Under the pieces are notes generated by a model. That model saw only the letters and a program-made list of their open reading frames with translations, was not told where the DNA came from and did no database searches. Position numbers and translations under genes: made by a program. Below, one piece after another: positions 9,886 through 20,700 of a DNA stretch of 64,000 bases (positions within the stretch are counted from its first letter, which is position 1; each line of letters begins with the position of its first letter). Source of the DNA: Gnetum montanum (lineage: Eukaryota > Streptophyta > Gnetopsida > Gnetales > Gnetaceae); NCBI GenBank assembly GCA_015680685.1, contig MNCI01003361.1:330455-394454 (forward strand). Direction: 5' to 3'.

Positions 9886-12800
9886 ACATCCTATCTTGGA
9901 ATGTTCGAGACCTAACTAATAGGCTTCGTTGCAAATGAGCCAGCAACTTCCTCTCTAGTCTAAATCTCACTTTGGATTTCCTTCTTCTTCAAGAAATCAA
10001 GATCTCAGCCGACCAATTATCTCTTTCAGCCCATTGGTTTCTCCCCCATTCTTCTATTTTCGCTACTTCTCATGAGTGTGGCAAAGGTGGAGTAGCCATT
10101 CTTTTTCTAGCCTATTGGAAAGACAAACTCTTACAGCATGGGTCCGATTTAGGTCACAGAGTGGCCTGGGCTGTTTTCTCCTCCTTACATGGTCCCTTCG
10201 GAGTTTGTTCTATTTATGCTCCCAATGACTCTACCGAACGGGCCCAATTGTGGCATGAACTCACTCATAGCCTCCCGTCTATTCCTTGGATTTTTGGCGG
10301 TGATTTTAACATGATGGAATTCTCTCATGATAAGCTTGGGGGTGTTTTCTCTCAACTTCCTCATCACGAATATCAATCCTGGTCAAATTTTAAGAAACGT
10401 TTCTATCTTTTGGACGGCATCGCAAGCACTGCTAGTGGCTCTCTAAACAGCTTCACTTGGAAAAATCTTCGTAAGGGGCATGCTCGCATTTATAGTCCGT
10501 TAGATAGATATTATTTTTCCAGTCTTTCTTTTTGGCAGACCCTTTCTACTACTAATGTCCACCAACACACAACCTTATCTAATTATTTCCCCATTACTTT
10601 ATCTATGCAGATCCATAATGACCACCAGCGATAGAATTATCATCTCTTTAGGCTACATAGTCAATGTTTCTCTTCTCTTTCCACCCAACAACTTCTTTCT
10701 AGCCTTTGGAACACTGAACTTGGACCCTTAGGTCCAAAGGGTTGGATCCACTGGTGGCTTTGAGCTACTAGTAGAGTTAGGAATCTCGCTCGTCATTATG
10801 GTAAGGAAGTTGCCTCTCGTTCTTGGCAAGAGTACTCCAACATATGCTCTACCATTGAGCACCTTACGACCAAACTAACTGATGATCCCTTCAATAGTCA
10901 CCTACAAGGGGAGCTTGCTAGAGCCCGTATAGCCTTTCAACATTGGGAAGTATATAAGGCATAAGGTTCCTTGATAAAAAGCTAACTCACTTGGCTTAAC
11001 ATTTAAGATGAGCAATGTAAGGAATTCTTTAAGTACCTTAATCGGTCCTCCCCTTCTCCCTCTCTAGATAAACTCTTCATAAATGGATCCATTATCACTG
11101 ACCAAAATAGTCTTCTCTCTTACCTTAAGGAACACTTTGAGGTCTTATTCACCACTACTCCTATGGATTCCGCATCCTTCGCGGCCACCACTCTAAATTA
11201 TCCTAGACTGGTTAATTCTTCTATGCTGATAGTTTTAGAAGCTGATATTACTCCAGCTGAGCTTCGACAGGCTTGCTTTAACCTAAGCCCTGGGAAAGCC
11301 CCTGGTTATGATGGTTTTCCAGTCAAATTTTTCCAAAAGCATTGGGATTTGGTTGGTTCTGACCTCTTCCATGTTATCAAAGAGGCTATGCTTACTGGTT
11401 CTTTGGGACCAATCTTAAACCAAGGGATTATTCGTCTTCTCCCTAAATCAGGAGATCCTACTTGTATCTCCAATTGGCGACCTATCACCTTACTTAATGT
11501 GGTTTACAAAATTTGGGCTAAATGTTTGGCTTTGTGATTAAAGAAAATCCTTGCTCTTATTATTTCCCCCCAGCAGATTGGCTTTGTTCCAGTAAGATAC
11601 ATATTAAATAACGTGGTGGCTGCTTGGGAAGGTCTTAAGTAGGCTGAGGACGAGGGTCAGGATATCCTCCTGATGAAGCTTGACTACGCTAAAGCCTATG
11701 ATAATATTAAGTGGGACTTCATTATCCAAACCATGACTAAATTGGGTTTTGGCCCTAAGTTCATTCATATGGTAGAATGCTTATTCTCAGATGCTACTGC
11801 GTGAATCACGACTTCCTTCAGCATCACTTCTCCCTTTTGTATTCATAGGTCTATTAGGCAAGGCTGCCCTCCTGCTCCTTACCTCTTCATCATTGCTACT
11901 GATTTTCTCTATCATCAAATCAACTTGGATATTCAAAACAATGTTTTATCTAGGGTTCATTTATCTTCTCCTCAACATCAGCTCCTCAATATGCATTTCG
12001 CTGATGACTCCTTTTTCCTTATTCAAAACAATGTTGTTAATGTGCAGCGTCTCTTGTCTCGAGTTGAGCAATTTGGATCTATTATAAACTGGCGTAAATC
12101 TTCAGTATATAGCTTCACCAATAACTACAACCATTTGTCCAATTATACTTGGAAGCACACTCAAGATCATGAAATCATTAAGCTCTTGGGAATCCCTTTT
12201 CGCTTTAGAGGCCCAACTTCAGAGCTCTGGGACCAAGTAGTTTCTCGAATTCAAAGGAAAATCGAAAAATGGAAAACCAAACCCCTCACCCTCGCCGATA
12301 AGTATCTCATCTATAAATCTATTTGTGCTTCTACCCACGTTTATTATTCATCATGTTGGGCCCCTTCCCACGCTTCTTATCAAAAGCTTGAACGATTATT
12401 TCAAGAATTCATGTGGTCATCTAAAGACTCCCAAAAAGGCTTTCATCGTGTTGCCTAGAATATAGTAACTCTTCCTAAGAACAAAGGTGGATTGGGCCTT
12501 TTGAACTCCTTTAAGCAAGGTCTCACCCTTGTTGCTAAGTGGTTGGTTCAGCACTTGGATGCCCCCAATATTATTGGGAATCTTCTTCAGTTAAGGCTTC
12601 GACAAGCATTCCCTAAGAATAAGTCCATCTGGAAGGGTATCCACCTTGTTAATTTGAGCTTTTCTCTTCATGACATTATCATTCCTGGAACACATGTTTT
12701 TAAAAGCATTTGGAAGGCTTGGCAGGTCTTACATTCTCATGTGAATTGGAATAATGTTCATATCAATCCTACTCTCCTTTCTAAGATTTTCCCTTGGTGG

Positions 12801-13560
12801 CTGCCCCTTTTGCTTGCTCCTCTAGCCACCTCAAATGCCAGGACAGCCACCATTTGGTTTCAAAAGGGAGTTGTTTCCCTTAGATGTCTTCGTCTCACCA
12901 ATTAGTGGATTACTTGGGATATTTTCAAAAACTTATATGGGGCTTCCAGAACTATGCACCACTGCCTTGATAGACTTTATCACTTCATTCATCAGTACTT
13001 GCATTTGGATGCTTTGGTTCCTAGTCTCTTCCATGGTCTTCAGTGGACTAATGGATCGAACCTTCTACCCTATAAACCACATGTGTCCTTTCAGTTGTTG
13101 CATGATTCCTCTATGATTGTTAATCGCTGCAATATATCATGGCACAAAGAAGAGTCTGAACAGTTTTGGCTCTCCCTCTTCTCACGAGTTTGGAGCCTTC
13201 CGACTCTTCCAAAAATTAAACAATTTCTTTGGTGCCTCCTTCATCAAGGCCTACCTATCGGCAAATGTCGTGAGTACCTTGGGATTCCAAACCCTAATTG
13301 CCCTCTCTGTGGAGGTCTTGATGATTTTGTCCACGTTTTTTGGCATTGCCCCTTCGCTCAGTCTTCATGGGAGTGGGTTTTTAAAGTTTTCCCTTTGTGC
13401 AAGTTTTCCCATGAGGTTATCTTGTTCGGCTTTCTGGCCACCCCATTTGCTGACCTTCAGTTTCTTTGGGAAGTTATTAGGCCCCTCGTTCTTTACTATA
13501 TATGGAAGCGCAGATGCACTGCTCTTTTCTAGAACACTGATTCGTCTAACTCTAACCATT
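9882..13560 (+). pseudogene. LINE-1 ORF2 (endonuclease, reverse transcriptase, zf-RVT; multiple stops)
   Basis: ORF2 normally nicks target DNA and reverse-transcribes the element RNA. It starts at ATG 9882 (MNILSWNVRDL). Endonuclease motifs follow: LLQEIK, SIYAPN, FGGDFN and FTW, with the usual SDH motif changed to SNYFPI near 10580. RT motifs are SPGKAPGYDGFPVKFF, LPKSGD and NWRPITLLN (11280-11500), KLDYAKAYDNIKWDFI (about 11676), a degraded RQGCPP segment, and FADD at 11997-12008. The C-terminal zf-RVT domain (13150-13400) holds CPLCGG...HVFWHC. In-frame stops occur near 9937, 11537, 11640, 12457 and 12905, and frameshifts near 10640-11160 and 11800-11920. It cannot make a full protein. Confidence 0.9.
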
Positions 13561-13985
13561 TAACTATTATGGAAAAATTTCAAATTCTTCGCCTTGTGCA
13601 TTTCCAAATTATATCTCACACTTCTAAGTTAAAGTTGGATACTAATCAGTTGTTTTATTGTTTGTAGCCTTGGAGCAGATACACCAATTCGTGCACTTTT
13701 CCCCATCTTGATTTGCTACATCGGAGTGTCTCATCATAATTTTGATCATTTTTAGCTCTCTGTTGTTCCCCTGGTCTTATTAACTCGTAGTTCTTAGTGA
13801 TCCCTAACATGAGGTTGCTCTTTGGAATGTACTCTCACACTATGTGAAGGTTTATGTTTCAAGATGTTTTCCTTCAACATTTGCATTTGACATTGTTCTT
13901 CTCCCTATTTAACCATCAATATGTTTAGATGTTGATCATGTACTTAAATCTCATTTAATTAATAAAATTCTCTTCCCCGCCCCCA

Positions 13986-14493
13986 ATTGTTACTACCATG
14001 ATTACTCACTCTAGAATTTGCGGAGCCATTCTTTGAATGGTTGCTATGTGGTAAAGCATAAATTGTTAATAAAATTAATGAAATTCTTAGAGAGATCAAA
14101 CTCCACAAAGCCAACGATCACTTTACTTTCTCCAACGTTATTTCCAAATGATACATAGGGGGTTTTTTCTTTCTTTCTTTTCAACTAAAATGCTTCAGAT
14201 TGACTTACCTCTCCTCTTGTGGTTTTCAAGAAACTCGTGAATGCCTCAAAAGAGATCACAAATGAAGAAAAGAGAAGCGTTTACATATTTTGGCCTTTCG
14301 GGGGAGAGACAGACAGTAAAATCATTGGTTGGCATTGGGTTCACGGGTTCGTTCGTTATCCGAAAGTCCACGTGTACACATTGGCAGCCTCAAGCGGACA
14401 ATTGGGGTCATGCATCATGGCTAAACTAAACTAAACGAATGCAAGAAGAAGGCACACCAGAAAGAAAGCTCGCTCACTCCATCGTCATCATCA
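13986..14493 (+). promoter_or_regulatory. Upstream region of FDC1 with a G-box
   Basis: This is the interval between the LINE-1 3' end and the ferredoxin start codon. It contains a perfect CACGTG G-box at 14369-14374, about 120 bp before the ATG, and CCAAT-type words in reverse (ATTGG) at 14322-14340. G-boxes are common in light-regulated plant promoters. I see no classical TATA box. Upstream ATGs at 14219 and 14241 open short frames with no recognisable product, probably promoter or leader sequence. Confidence 0.5.
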
Positions 14494-15036
14494 ATGGCCG
14501 ACTACTCCATCTTGTGCGCCGCTTATACCACGCAAACGCAAACGCAAACGCAAACGCAAACGCAGGCCGCGGCGCTCGCCCACCGCCTGACACGCATTTG
14601 GCGCCATAATCGCCTCTTGAGTAGCACCACTGTCAGTACCAGGGGCAGGGGCAGGGGCAGGGGCAGGGGCAGGGGCTTGTGCCAGGCAATAACAATAGGT
14701 AATAGTAATGATAATGGGCGTCAGGTTCACCGTGTTCAGATCGAGCACGAGGGAAGAAAGCATGTGCTGGACGTAGGGGAAGATGAGACTATTCTGACAC
14801 GGGCGCTGCAGGCTGGCATCCATGTGCCCCATGATTGTAAGCTGGGCGTCTGCATGACCTGCCCTGCGCGCCTCCTCAGCGGCCAAGTCGACCAGAGCGA
14901 GGGTATGCTCAGCGACGACGTGGTTGAGCGCGGCTACGCCCTCATGTGCGCCTCCTACCCGCGCTCTGACTGCTCCATTCGCACCATTCCCGAGGATGAG
15001 CTCCTCTCGCTGCAGCTCGCTACCGCCAACGATTGA
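14494..15036 (+). CDS. FDC1: Chloroplast [2Fe-2S] ferredoxin, FdC1 type
   Basis: A plant-type ferredoxin that carries single electrons in plastids. The FdC1 family can take electrons from photosystem I but is a poor donor for NADP reduction. The intact, intronless frame encodes 180 residues. Residues 1-75 are a Ser/Thr/Arg-rich transit peptide with two low-complexity runs, Thr-Gln (12-24) and Arg-Gly (50-61). The ferredoxin domain covers about 78-175. Cluster ligands are Cys115, Cys120, Cys123 and Cys152 (CKLGVCMTC, then 28 residues, then C). The block GMLSDDVVERGYALMCASYP and the C-terminus LLSLQLATAND are hallmarks of FdC1 rather than of photosynthetic Fd or FdC2. The start is the first in-frame ATG with G at +4. 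The gene is flanked by LINE-1 upstream and repeats downstream. Exact transit-peptide cleavage is not visible. Confidence 0.95.
   Translation: MADYSILCAAYTTQTQTQTQTQTQAAALAHRLTRIWRHNRLLSSTTVSTRGRGRGRGRGRGLCQAITIGNSNDNGRQVHRVQIEHEGRKHVLDVGEDETILTRALQAGIHVPHDCKLGVCMTCPARLLSGQVDQSEGMLSDDVVERGYALMCASYPRSDCSIRTIPEDELLSLQLATAND
14531..14564 (+). repeat. CGCAAA hexanucleotide microsatellite in the FDC1 coding sequence
   Basis: About 5.7 copies of CGCAAA, read as ACG CAA (Thr-Gln) codons in the transit peptide. The hexamer keeps the reading frame when copy number changes. Confidence 0.95.
14641..14676 (+). repeat. AGGGGC hexanucleotide microsatellite in the FDC1 coding sequence
   Basis: Six perfect AGGGGC units, read as AGG GGC (Arg-Gly) codons just before the mature ferredoxin domain. 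The tract is G-rich on the coding strand with regularly spaced GGGG runs. Confidence 0.95.
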
Positions 15037-16446
15037 TTCGTTCGTTCATTGGCTCATGATTGTATGTAATTTTCTTTTCTTTTGCTCTGCTTTTCCCTTT
15101 TTTTTTGGTTTGCTAAAACGGGAAGTCAGCGTACTTGTAAAGTTTTTCTTTTTTAGTGCCTTTTTTTTTAACCTGAGCTGCAAATTCGGGAACCTTAGAA
15201 TTCTCCGTGCATTGATTTTAACGTGTTATTCTGCATGTGCTGTTAAAAGGCTTTTGATTATCGTTCATTTAGGACCCATGCTCATTTTGAAATTGAAATT
15301 GAAATTGAGGATTTATTGAATTTCCGTCTTCAAGAATTTAGTAAACAGACATTACAATTTTATCATGAAAATTAGATATTTATTTACTACTGGATTTAAC
15401 TTTTCGCTACAATATTATACTTTTCTCTATGATTAATTAAGAAAAACGAAAAACGAGTTACATTTTGCTCATCATCGAGCCACATAGCTTACATATGCAT
15501 TCTTAGGTATCTGTTCTTCTTTAAGAATTTGCATCCATTTTTCAATGATTATGAAATGCCACATTTCATTGGAAGTACAAGTAACAAACAGTGAACTTTT
15601 AGGTTTAATGAATTACCTCCTGTGCATTCTATTAAAATTTTTTTATTGCCTTTCACATTTAACTATAGCTTTATTAGAACCCTAAACAACTTACAAATAT
15701 GTTTTTAAAGACTTAAATTTAAGTGTCTGCCTTTCGCTATCGGTTAAAAATGTATTTTATAACACTTGAATTTTAAGTTTCTACGGGTGTTGTTCAAGGC
15801 CTTTGGATATTGGTTAACGTTGAATTTCATTTTCTTCTTTCTCAAGAGGTTGGATTTCAGGTTCCGTATCCGTTTCCTAGGAAAGCTGAATTTAAGATTT
15901 CTGTTTTTTAATAGAGATTGTTTTGTTCCGTTGGAATTTTAATCGACAAGCTTCCCCGCCATCTTCTTAGTTAATCTCTTTGATCGATAGATTTCGATCA
16001 GGGGTAAACTAATTTTGCTTTTCTTAGTAATAATTTCGATCAATAAAATTCCTATTTAAATATACGAATTAACTGATCGAAGGAATAATTTTCCAATGGT
16101 GCTGCTCTTTCTATCAGATTTGTGTTGCACTCAGCAACTGAAACGTGTTCGAACTTGTTCAGCGAACCTTCTTCTTGATGTTCGCAGGCCGAAGTCCTGC
16201 TGACATAATCAATTCAAACAGATTTATTAATACGTATTTTTTTATAGCTACATGTATTTTTTTAAGGCCATTGTTCACCACCGAATGGCTTGAAACAGGG
16301 ACTCTCTAGCTGCTTATTTCTTCCATCCATTTCCTTAAAAACAGACCCTTAATTTTTTCTGTTCTGAATTCCATATCAAACACATCTAATTTAGGATGTG
16401 AACAAGTCTGATTCTTATTGCTCGTCCTTTTATTTTTTAAAGTTTT
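15037..16446. other. FDC1 3' flank and AT-rich spacer
   Basis: The first 250 bp probably hold the FDC1 3' UTR (T-rich, with TGTA words after the stop). Beyond that I see no gene or recognisable repeat. Confidence 0.5.
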
Positions 16447-17018
16447 GCTTAGGATGACATGAAGTGGTAGCTTAGTGATAAGAAATCTTAATGCGTTTCA
16501 TTGTACTTTCATGGAACTTGACTTGACCTTTTAACAATATACCTATCTTTAAAAATTTTGAAATGAAATAATTTATCTATGAGTGTTGAGAAATCCTCAC
16601 CACTTAATTATATGCTTAGGATGACATGAAGTGGTAGCTTAGTTATAAAGAACCTTCACATGAAAATCCTAATGCCTTTCCTTGTTCTTTTATGCATGAA
16701 ACTTGACTTGACCTTTGAACAATTCACCTATTTTTAAAATGTGACACAACCACCATTTTTAAATAGAACAGTCTATCTATGAGTGTTGAGAAATCCCCAT
16801 CACTTAATTATATGTTAAGTATGACATGAAGTGGTAGCTTAGTGATAAAGAACCTTCACATGGAAATCCCAAGTCATAGGTTCAACTGCAAGCCATAATT
16901 ATAGAATTTTGAAACTACACTCTAAGTAGCTTAGTGATAAAGAACCTTCGCATGGAAATCCCAAGTCATAGGTTCAATTGCAAGCCATAATTATAGAATT
17001 TTGAAACTACACTCTAAG
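16447..17018 (+). repeat. Tandem SINE-like repeat block
   Basis: Units starting GCTTAGGATGACATGAAGTGG begin at 16447, 16614 and 16814. Within the last, a 92-bp unit is tandemly duplicated (16835-16926 and 16927-17018) with two visible differences. Each 92-bp unit has a tRNA-like A box (TAGCTTAGTGATAA) and, 44 bp later, a B-box-like GGTTCAACTGC. This suggests derivation from a tRNA-related SINE. A related copy lies near 59325. Confidence 0.6.
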
Positions 17019-17352
17019 TTCAAAATTCAGATCCAATTATTATTTTATCTAGCTATTATATTAGTTGTTTCTAAGTTTATTCCAATGTGGAAGATATTGA
17101 TAACCAAAAAATATAAACAGTTATTGGTTCAAATTTTTTAAAAATCTTTTTCACAATTTATGGTTAATATAGAGAAAAGTTTTATATTTTCATCTTGGAT
17201 CACAATGAAGTTTTTACTTTGGGTTTATCCTCATTCAAAATTTCACTATTGCTTACATTTTGCATAATAGATAAAATAAAAATAATAACAAGTTGGGTAC
17301 AAAGTCATTCTTGATGGAGCCATTCACAAGTTCATGTTTCATGATACCCTAG
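17019..17352. other. AT-rich spacer ending in the E4 target duplication
   Basis: No gene seen. The last five bases, CCTAG (17348-17352), are the left target-site duplication of E4. Confidence 0.7.
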
Positions 17353-18146
17353 TGATGGGACGCGATATCGCATGGGCCGCGATATCGCGTCCTTCCCTGC
17401 GATATCGCGTACGCAATATCGCAGCCCGTCGCCAATTCTATAAATAAGAGGCGGCTCTCCCTTGTTTCTCCATCTAGATCTAGACCATAGCCAAACTCTT
17501 GCCATTTTTCCATTCCAGAGTTAGAATAATTTCCATGTGCCTGCAGTAGGAGTCCCTAAGTGAACAAATCTTTATTTGAGCAATTCTGTACCTGAGCACA
17601 CAATTGTGTACGGCAATAACGACGAACTTTTGGATAAACCTTGCAGTGCATGGACTAAGCTAATGAGGATTTAATTATTGTTGAATGTTTAAATGCTTTC
17701 TTTGGACTTAATCTCTCTCAACCCTCAACTCTCATAGTTAAGTGCATTCAGTATGACCACTTCGAGTATGTGCGTTATGCTTGGTAATCTCAGTAACGAA
17801 TAGCATTTGGTAATCCCAGCAGCGTTGCATAAGTTCAGGGTGTGAAACGACAAGTGGGAACGGATACTAATGTTAGGATGGTTAGAACTTAGTTAGTTAC
17901 TTAGTCTCTTCACCCTTTCCTCTCTTAGCATAGGCGATAAAAACATAAAAGATATAAAAATCACATGCCTCAAGCTTACTTAACCATACAACCGTGACAA
18001 ATACAAGTAAGCTTGGAGGACAACAATTGATTAACCTTAGGTGTTTCATAAGGTGTGTAGGAATTTAGTCTGTGGAGTTCGACTGGATCGTGCATGTAAT
18101 GCTCGTATTCGTATGGTTGAGTGTAGGGGTACCTCGCAACTCATCA
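17353..18146 (+). repeat. 5' LTR of E4
   Basis: 794 bp, TGATGGGA to CTCATCA. U3 has four GATATC/AATATC palindromic units (17361-17425), TATAAATA is at 17439-17446, and two copies of the CTTGGTAAyCCCAG-like motif lie at 17780-17820. Confidence 0.93.
17439..17446 (+). promoter_or_regulatory. TATA box of the E4 5' LTR
   Basis: TATAAATA, followed by AGAGGCGGCTC. The same box sits at equivalent positions in the family LTRs (2287 minus, 23627, 32832, 37400, 44423, 52426, 59642, 3984). Confidence 0.75.
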
Positions 18147-18147
18147 T

Positions 18148-18165
18148 TGGCACCGTTGCCAGGGA
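18148..18165 (+). other. Primer-binding site of E4 (tRNA-Asp type)
   Basis: TGGCACCGTTGCCAGGGA, one base after the LTR. It matches the tRNA-Asp PBS at 16 of 18 positions, and both differences are G-to-A. Confidence 0.88.
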
Positions 18166-18292
18166 CTAAGTTGTTTGTGCGCTAAGTAAAACATAGGAAA
18201 TCATCCACATCGTTAGGAAGCTTAAACGAACCCTTAGGGTTAATCAGAAGAAACTTTAAACAACGGTCAATAGCACACCAGACAAGACAACA

Positions 18293-20665
18293 ATGTCTTC
18301 TTCTTCTCATAAAAGCACTTCACCACTTAAGGATCACACAAGAGATAGTCGGCGGTCTAACACACATAACCCAAACCTGCCAGTTCCTCAAGAGTATCGG
18401 GTAGTGTATACTCATCACGATGAGTATGTACCCGATTTTACCTTTATCCTCCATCAAGATGAACAATTGCGTTGGTGAGACTTGCAAGGTAACATAGTGT
18501 TACCCCCAGATCGTGCAGTCCCTAACATGCTCCTTCGTGCTCTTGCATAGATAGACATGACATAGCTATATGCTAAATATGTTGCATGTAATTATGACAC
18601 AAGGGATTACCATCCCACCGCAGCGCAACGTTTAAGGGACTCATGACAGGAGAGTTACCATACATCGTTGAAGGGCAAGGGGCCCCATAACGGTTCACCC
18701 GTCATAAGTGAAATCAAGGGTGGTAAACCTATTTCAATCGGTTTTCCACAAAATGATGTTTCCCCTCCTAACGATGGTGAGGAGGTGGGGTATTAGAACC
18801 TACACTACACGATTCACAAACCTGGTTCTGATCCCCATGAACACCAAGTGTTCGATGAGGGAACACAAACACATGACAAAGGTGGGAAGTCTGATCGTCA
18901 TCACGATTGGGACTGTAGCCACTGAAAAGAAGGTAAGAAACATCATCATAGCAATGGTTTCCCTTCTTCTTCACCTTCATCGCATCATTCACCCTCTCCT
19001 TCCACATCAGGACGCAGTCACAAAGAGCACAACCGTGAGGATAAAGGTAAGCAAGATGAGAGACCTCAACGAGAGAGTTGAGAGCGAGGACGAGGGCATT
19101 CTAGAGAGTCAAGGCATAGAAGGGAAAGTAGGGAACTGTGTAGGCTTCACTGACGCCATGAAAGAAATGACAACGATGAACCCCTACTTGCCACCTGAAG
19201 TATGTTAGACATTACGACGGCTGTGAGAATACCTACAAGGCACCAGAAAGATAGCCAGATCAAGAGACTAGACATGAATAATATCCCACGATTCGAAGGG
19301 GGATACAATGCTGATCCGCAAAATCACTTACAGGCATTTCACGATGCCTGTGCCTTGCAGAATATCGAAAACGAGTGGCAGAAGTTAAAGTTGTTTTCTA
19401 GGACACTCATAAAAGAAGCGGAGAATTGGTACCGGTCCTTAGAGCCGGAATCCATTTGTAGGTGGAGTACGATGCTAGAACTGTTCAATGATAAATATCA
19501 AACATACTCCAGAGTGTCCAACTTGCGTAAACAGATCCAAGGATGGAAGCAGGGTAATCACGAACCCTTGGATGCTGTCATGGGTCGATATTATGCACTG
19601 CTACATCGTTGCTTGGGCCATGGTTATGCACAACAGGATCAACTCCGCCACCTCGTAGATGGGCTAAGACATGAAACCAGGAGAACCCTTGGAACTTATG
19701 CCCAAGGGAGATTATCTAAGCTTAGGTCCCATGAAGTTCATAGATTGTTGGAGCAAGTAGCTAAGGAAGAAGGAGAGCTACAGAAAAGAGAAAGCACGGA
19801 AGAGTATAACCGTGATCCTTCCCTCCGAAAGAAGGGAGTAAGATTTTGTGAGGAATAGGATGAGTCACCACTTGAAGAGTTGGTGAATAGAAAAACCTTG
19901 CCGCTTCAAAAGTTAACAACCGAAGTGTTGGCTAAGGTAGATCAAATGTGGGACTCCTTAGATATAGATTTGAAACCATTTTGAAAATCGTAGAGGAGTC
20001 TAAGAAGCAAAGTAGTGACCATGATAAGAAAAAGAGGAGAGATTCAGACCATGCACGTGACAAAGGTAAGGGAAAAATGACTATCACTGATGAGGTTGTG
20101 GATTCGAATACGGACGATGACGGTGGATGTGAGATTTGCCAATATGACCATCCTAAGGGATGTTGCCCAATAATCTCACATCTGCAGGAGTATGGGGTGT
20201 ATGCACTCAACCCAAGACTTAACAAACAGCAAGCACCCCGGAGGTTACCTTATCCCCAAGGTAACCCAAGGTAGTTCCACCAACCCTTAACGTATTATCC
20301 AAGTGGAACTCCGCCACAACTTATCGAGCAACACCAACAGTGGCAATACCCACAATCATGGGGGATGCCACCGCCTAGACAACAATACCCTTACTGGCAA
20401 CTAGACCTGTATGGCTATTAGGTGTAGCAGCTGGTTTCTCCAAGTGACTCTATGGGTCATGTAACCCCACAATGGCACTACCAAGTTTGGGAGTATTTTA
20501 GGACTCCCTCTCTTAGAAGAGACACCCCACATGCATACCATCCTCCGAATCCATCCACATCTCTTACACTGATAGTTCCACTACCACTTGCTCCAACGAT
20601 GCAAGGGAAACTCCCCACTCAACTGCAGTAACGTAATGCTACGAGAGCTGTAAACCTTCCACCCA
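18293..20665 (+). pseudogene. E4 gag (stops and one frameshift)
   Basis: ATG 18293 begins an N-terminal module shared with E5-E7 (VPQEYRVVYTHHDEYVPDF, then FILHQDE). A Ser/His/Arg-rich segment follows (about 18960-19140) with RS-type dipeptides. The gag core is open for 218 codons at 19202-19858 (FEGGYNADPQNHLQAF, WYRSLEPES, FNDKYQTYSRVSNLRKQIQ). A frameshift near 19948 precedes the CX2CX3HX4C finger CEICQYDHPKGCC at 20128-20166 and the conserved SHLQEYGVYALNP. A Pro/Gln/Tyr-rich tail runs to about 20630. Stops fall at sites where sister copies have Trp, Gln or Arg codons. Confidence 0.88.
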
Positions 20666-20700
20666 CTGTTGGTTCTAACAACTGCACAAAGAGAAGACCT

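Larger units (their letters stand above)
8750..13985 (+). mobile_element. LINE-1: L1-type non-LTR retrotransposon, nearly full length, inactive
   Basis: Two consecutive reading frames are visible: ORF1 with a CCHC knuckle, and ORF2 with endonuclease, reverse transcriptase and zf-RVT. This is the layout of plant L1 elements. Several frameshifts and stops inactivate both. The 3' UTR runs to a C-rich stretch near 13980 that resembles the end of LINE-2 near 39380. I see no clear poly(A) tail, and no target duplication could be fixed because the 5' boundary is uncertain. The 3' end lies about 500 bp upstream of the FDC1 start codon. Confidence 0.9.

Noticed and set aside
14219-14434. Small ORF upstream of FDC1
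   Set aside because: Short, no motif, overlaps the G-box promoter; kept only as possible leader sequence.
14491-14886. Antisense 131-codon ORF opposite FDC1
   Set aside because: Its Ala-Pro and Leu-Arg runs are the reverse reading of the hexamer repeats in the ferredoxin gene.
16835-16926. Functional tRNA gene
   Set aside because: A and B boxes are recognisable but no cloverleaf acceptor stem or anticodon arm can be formed convincingly.
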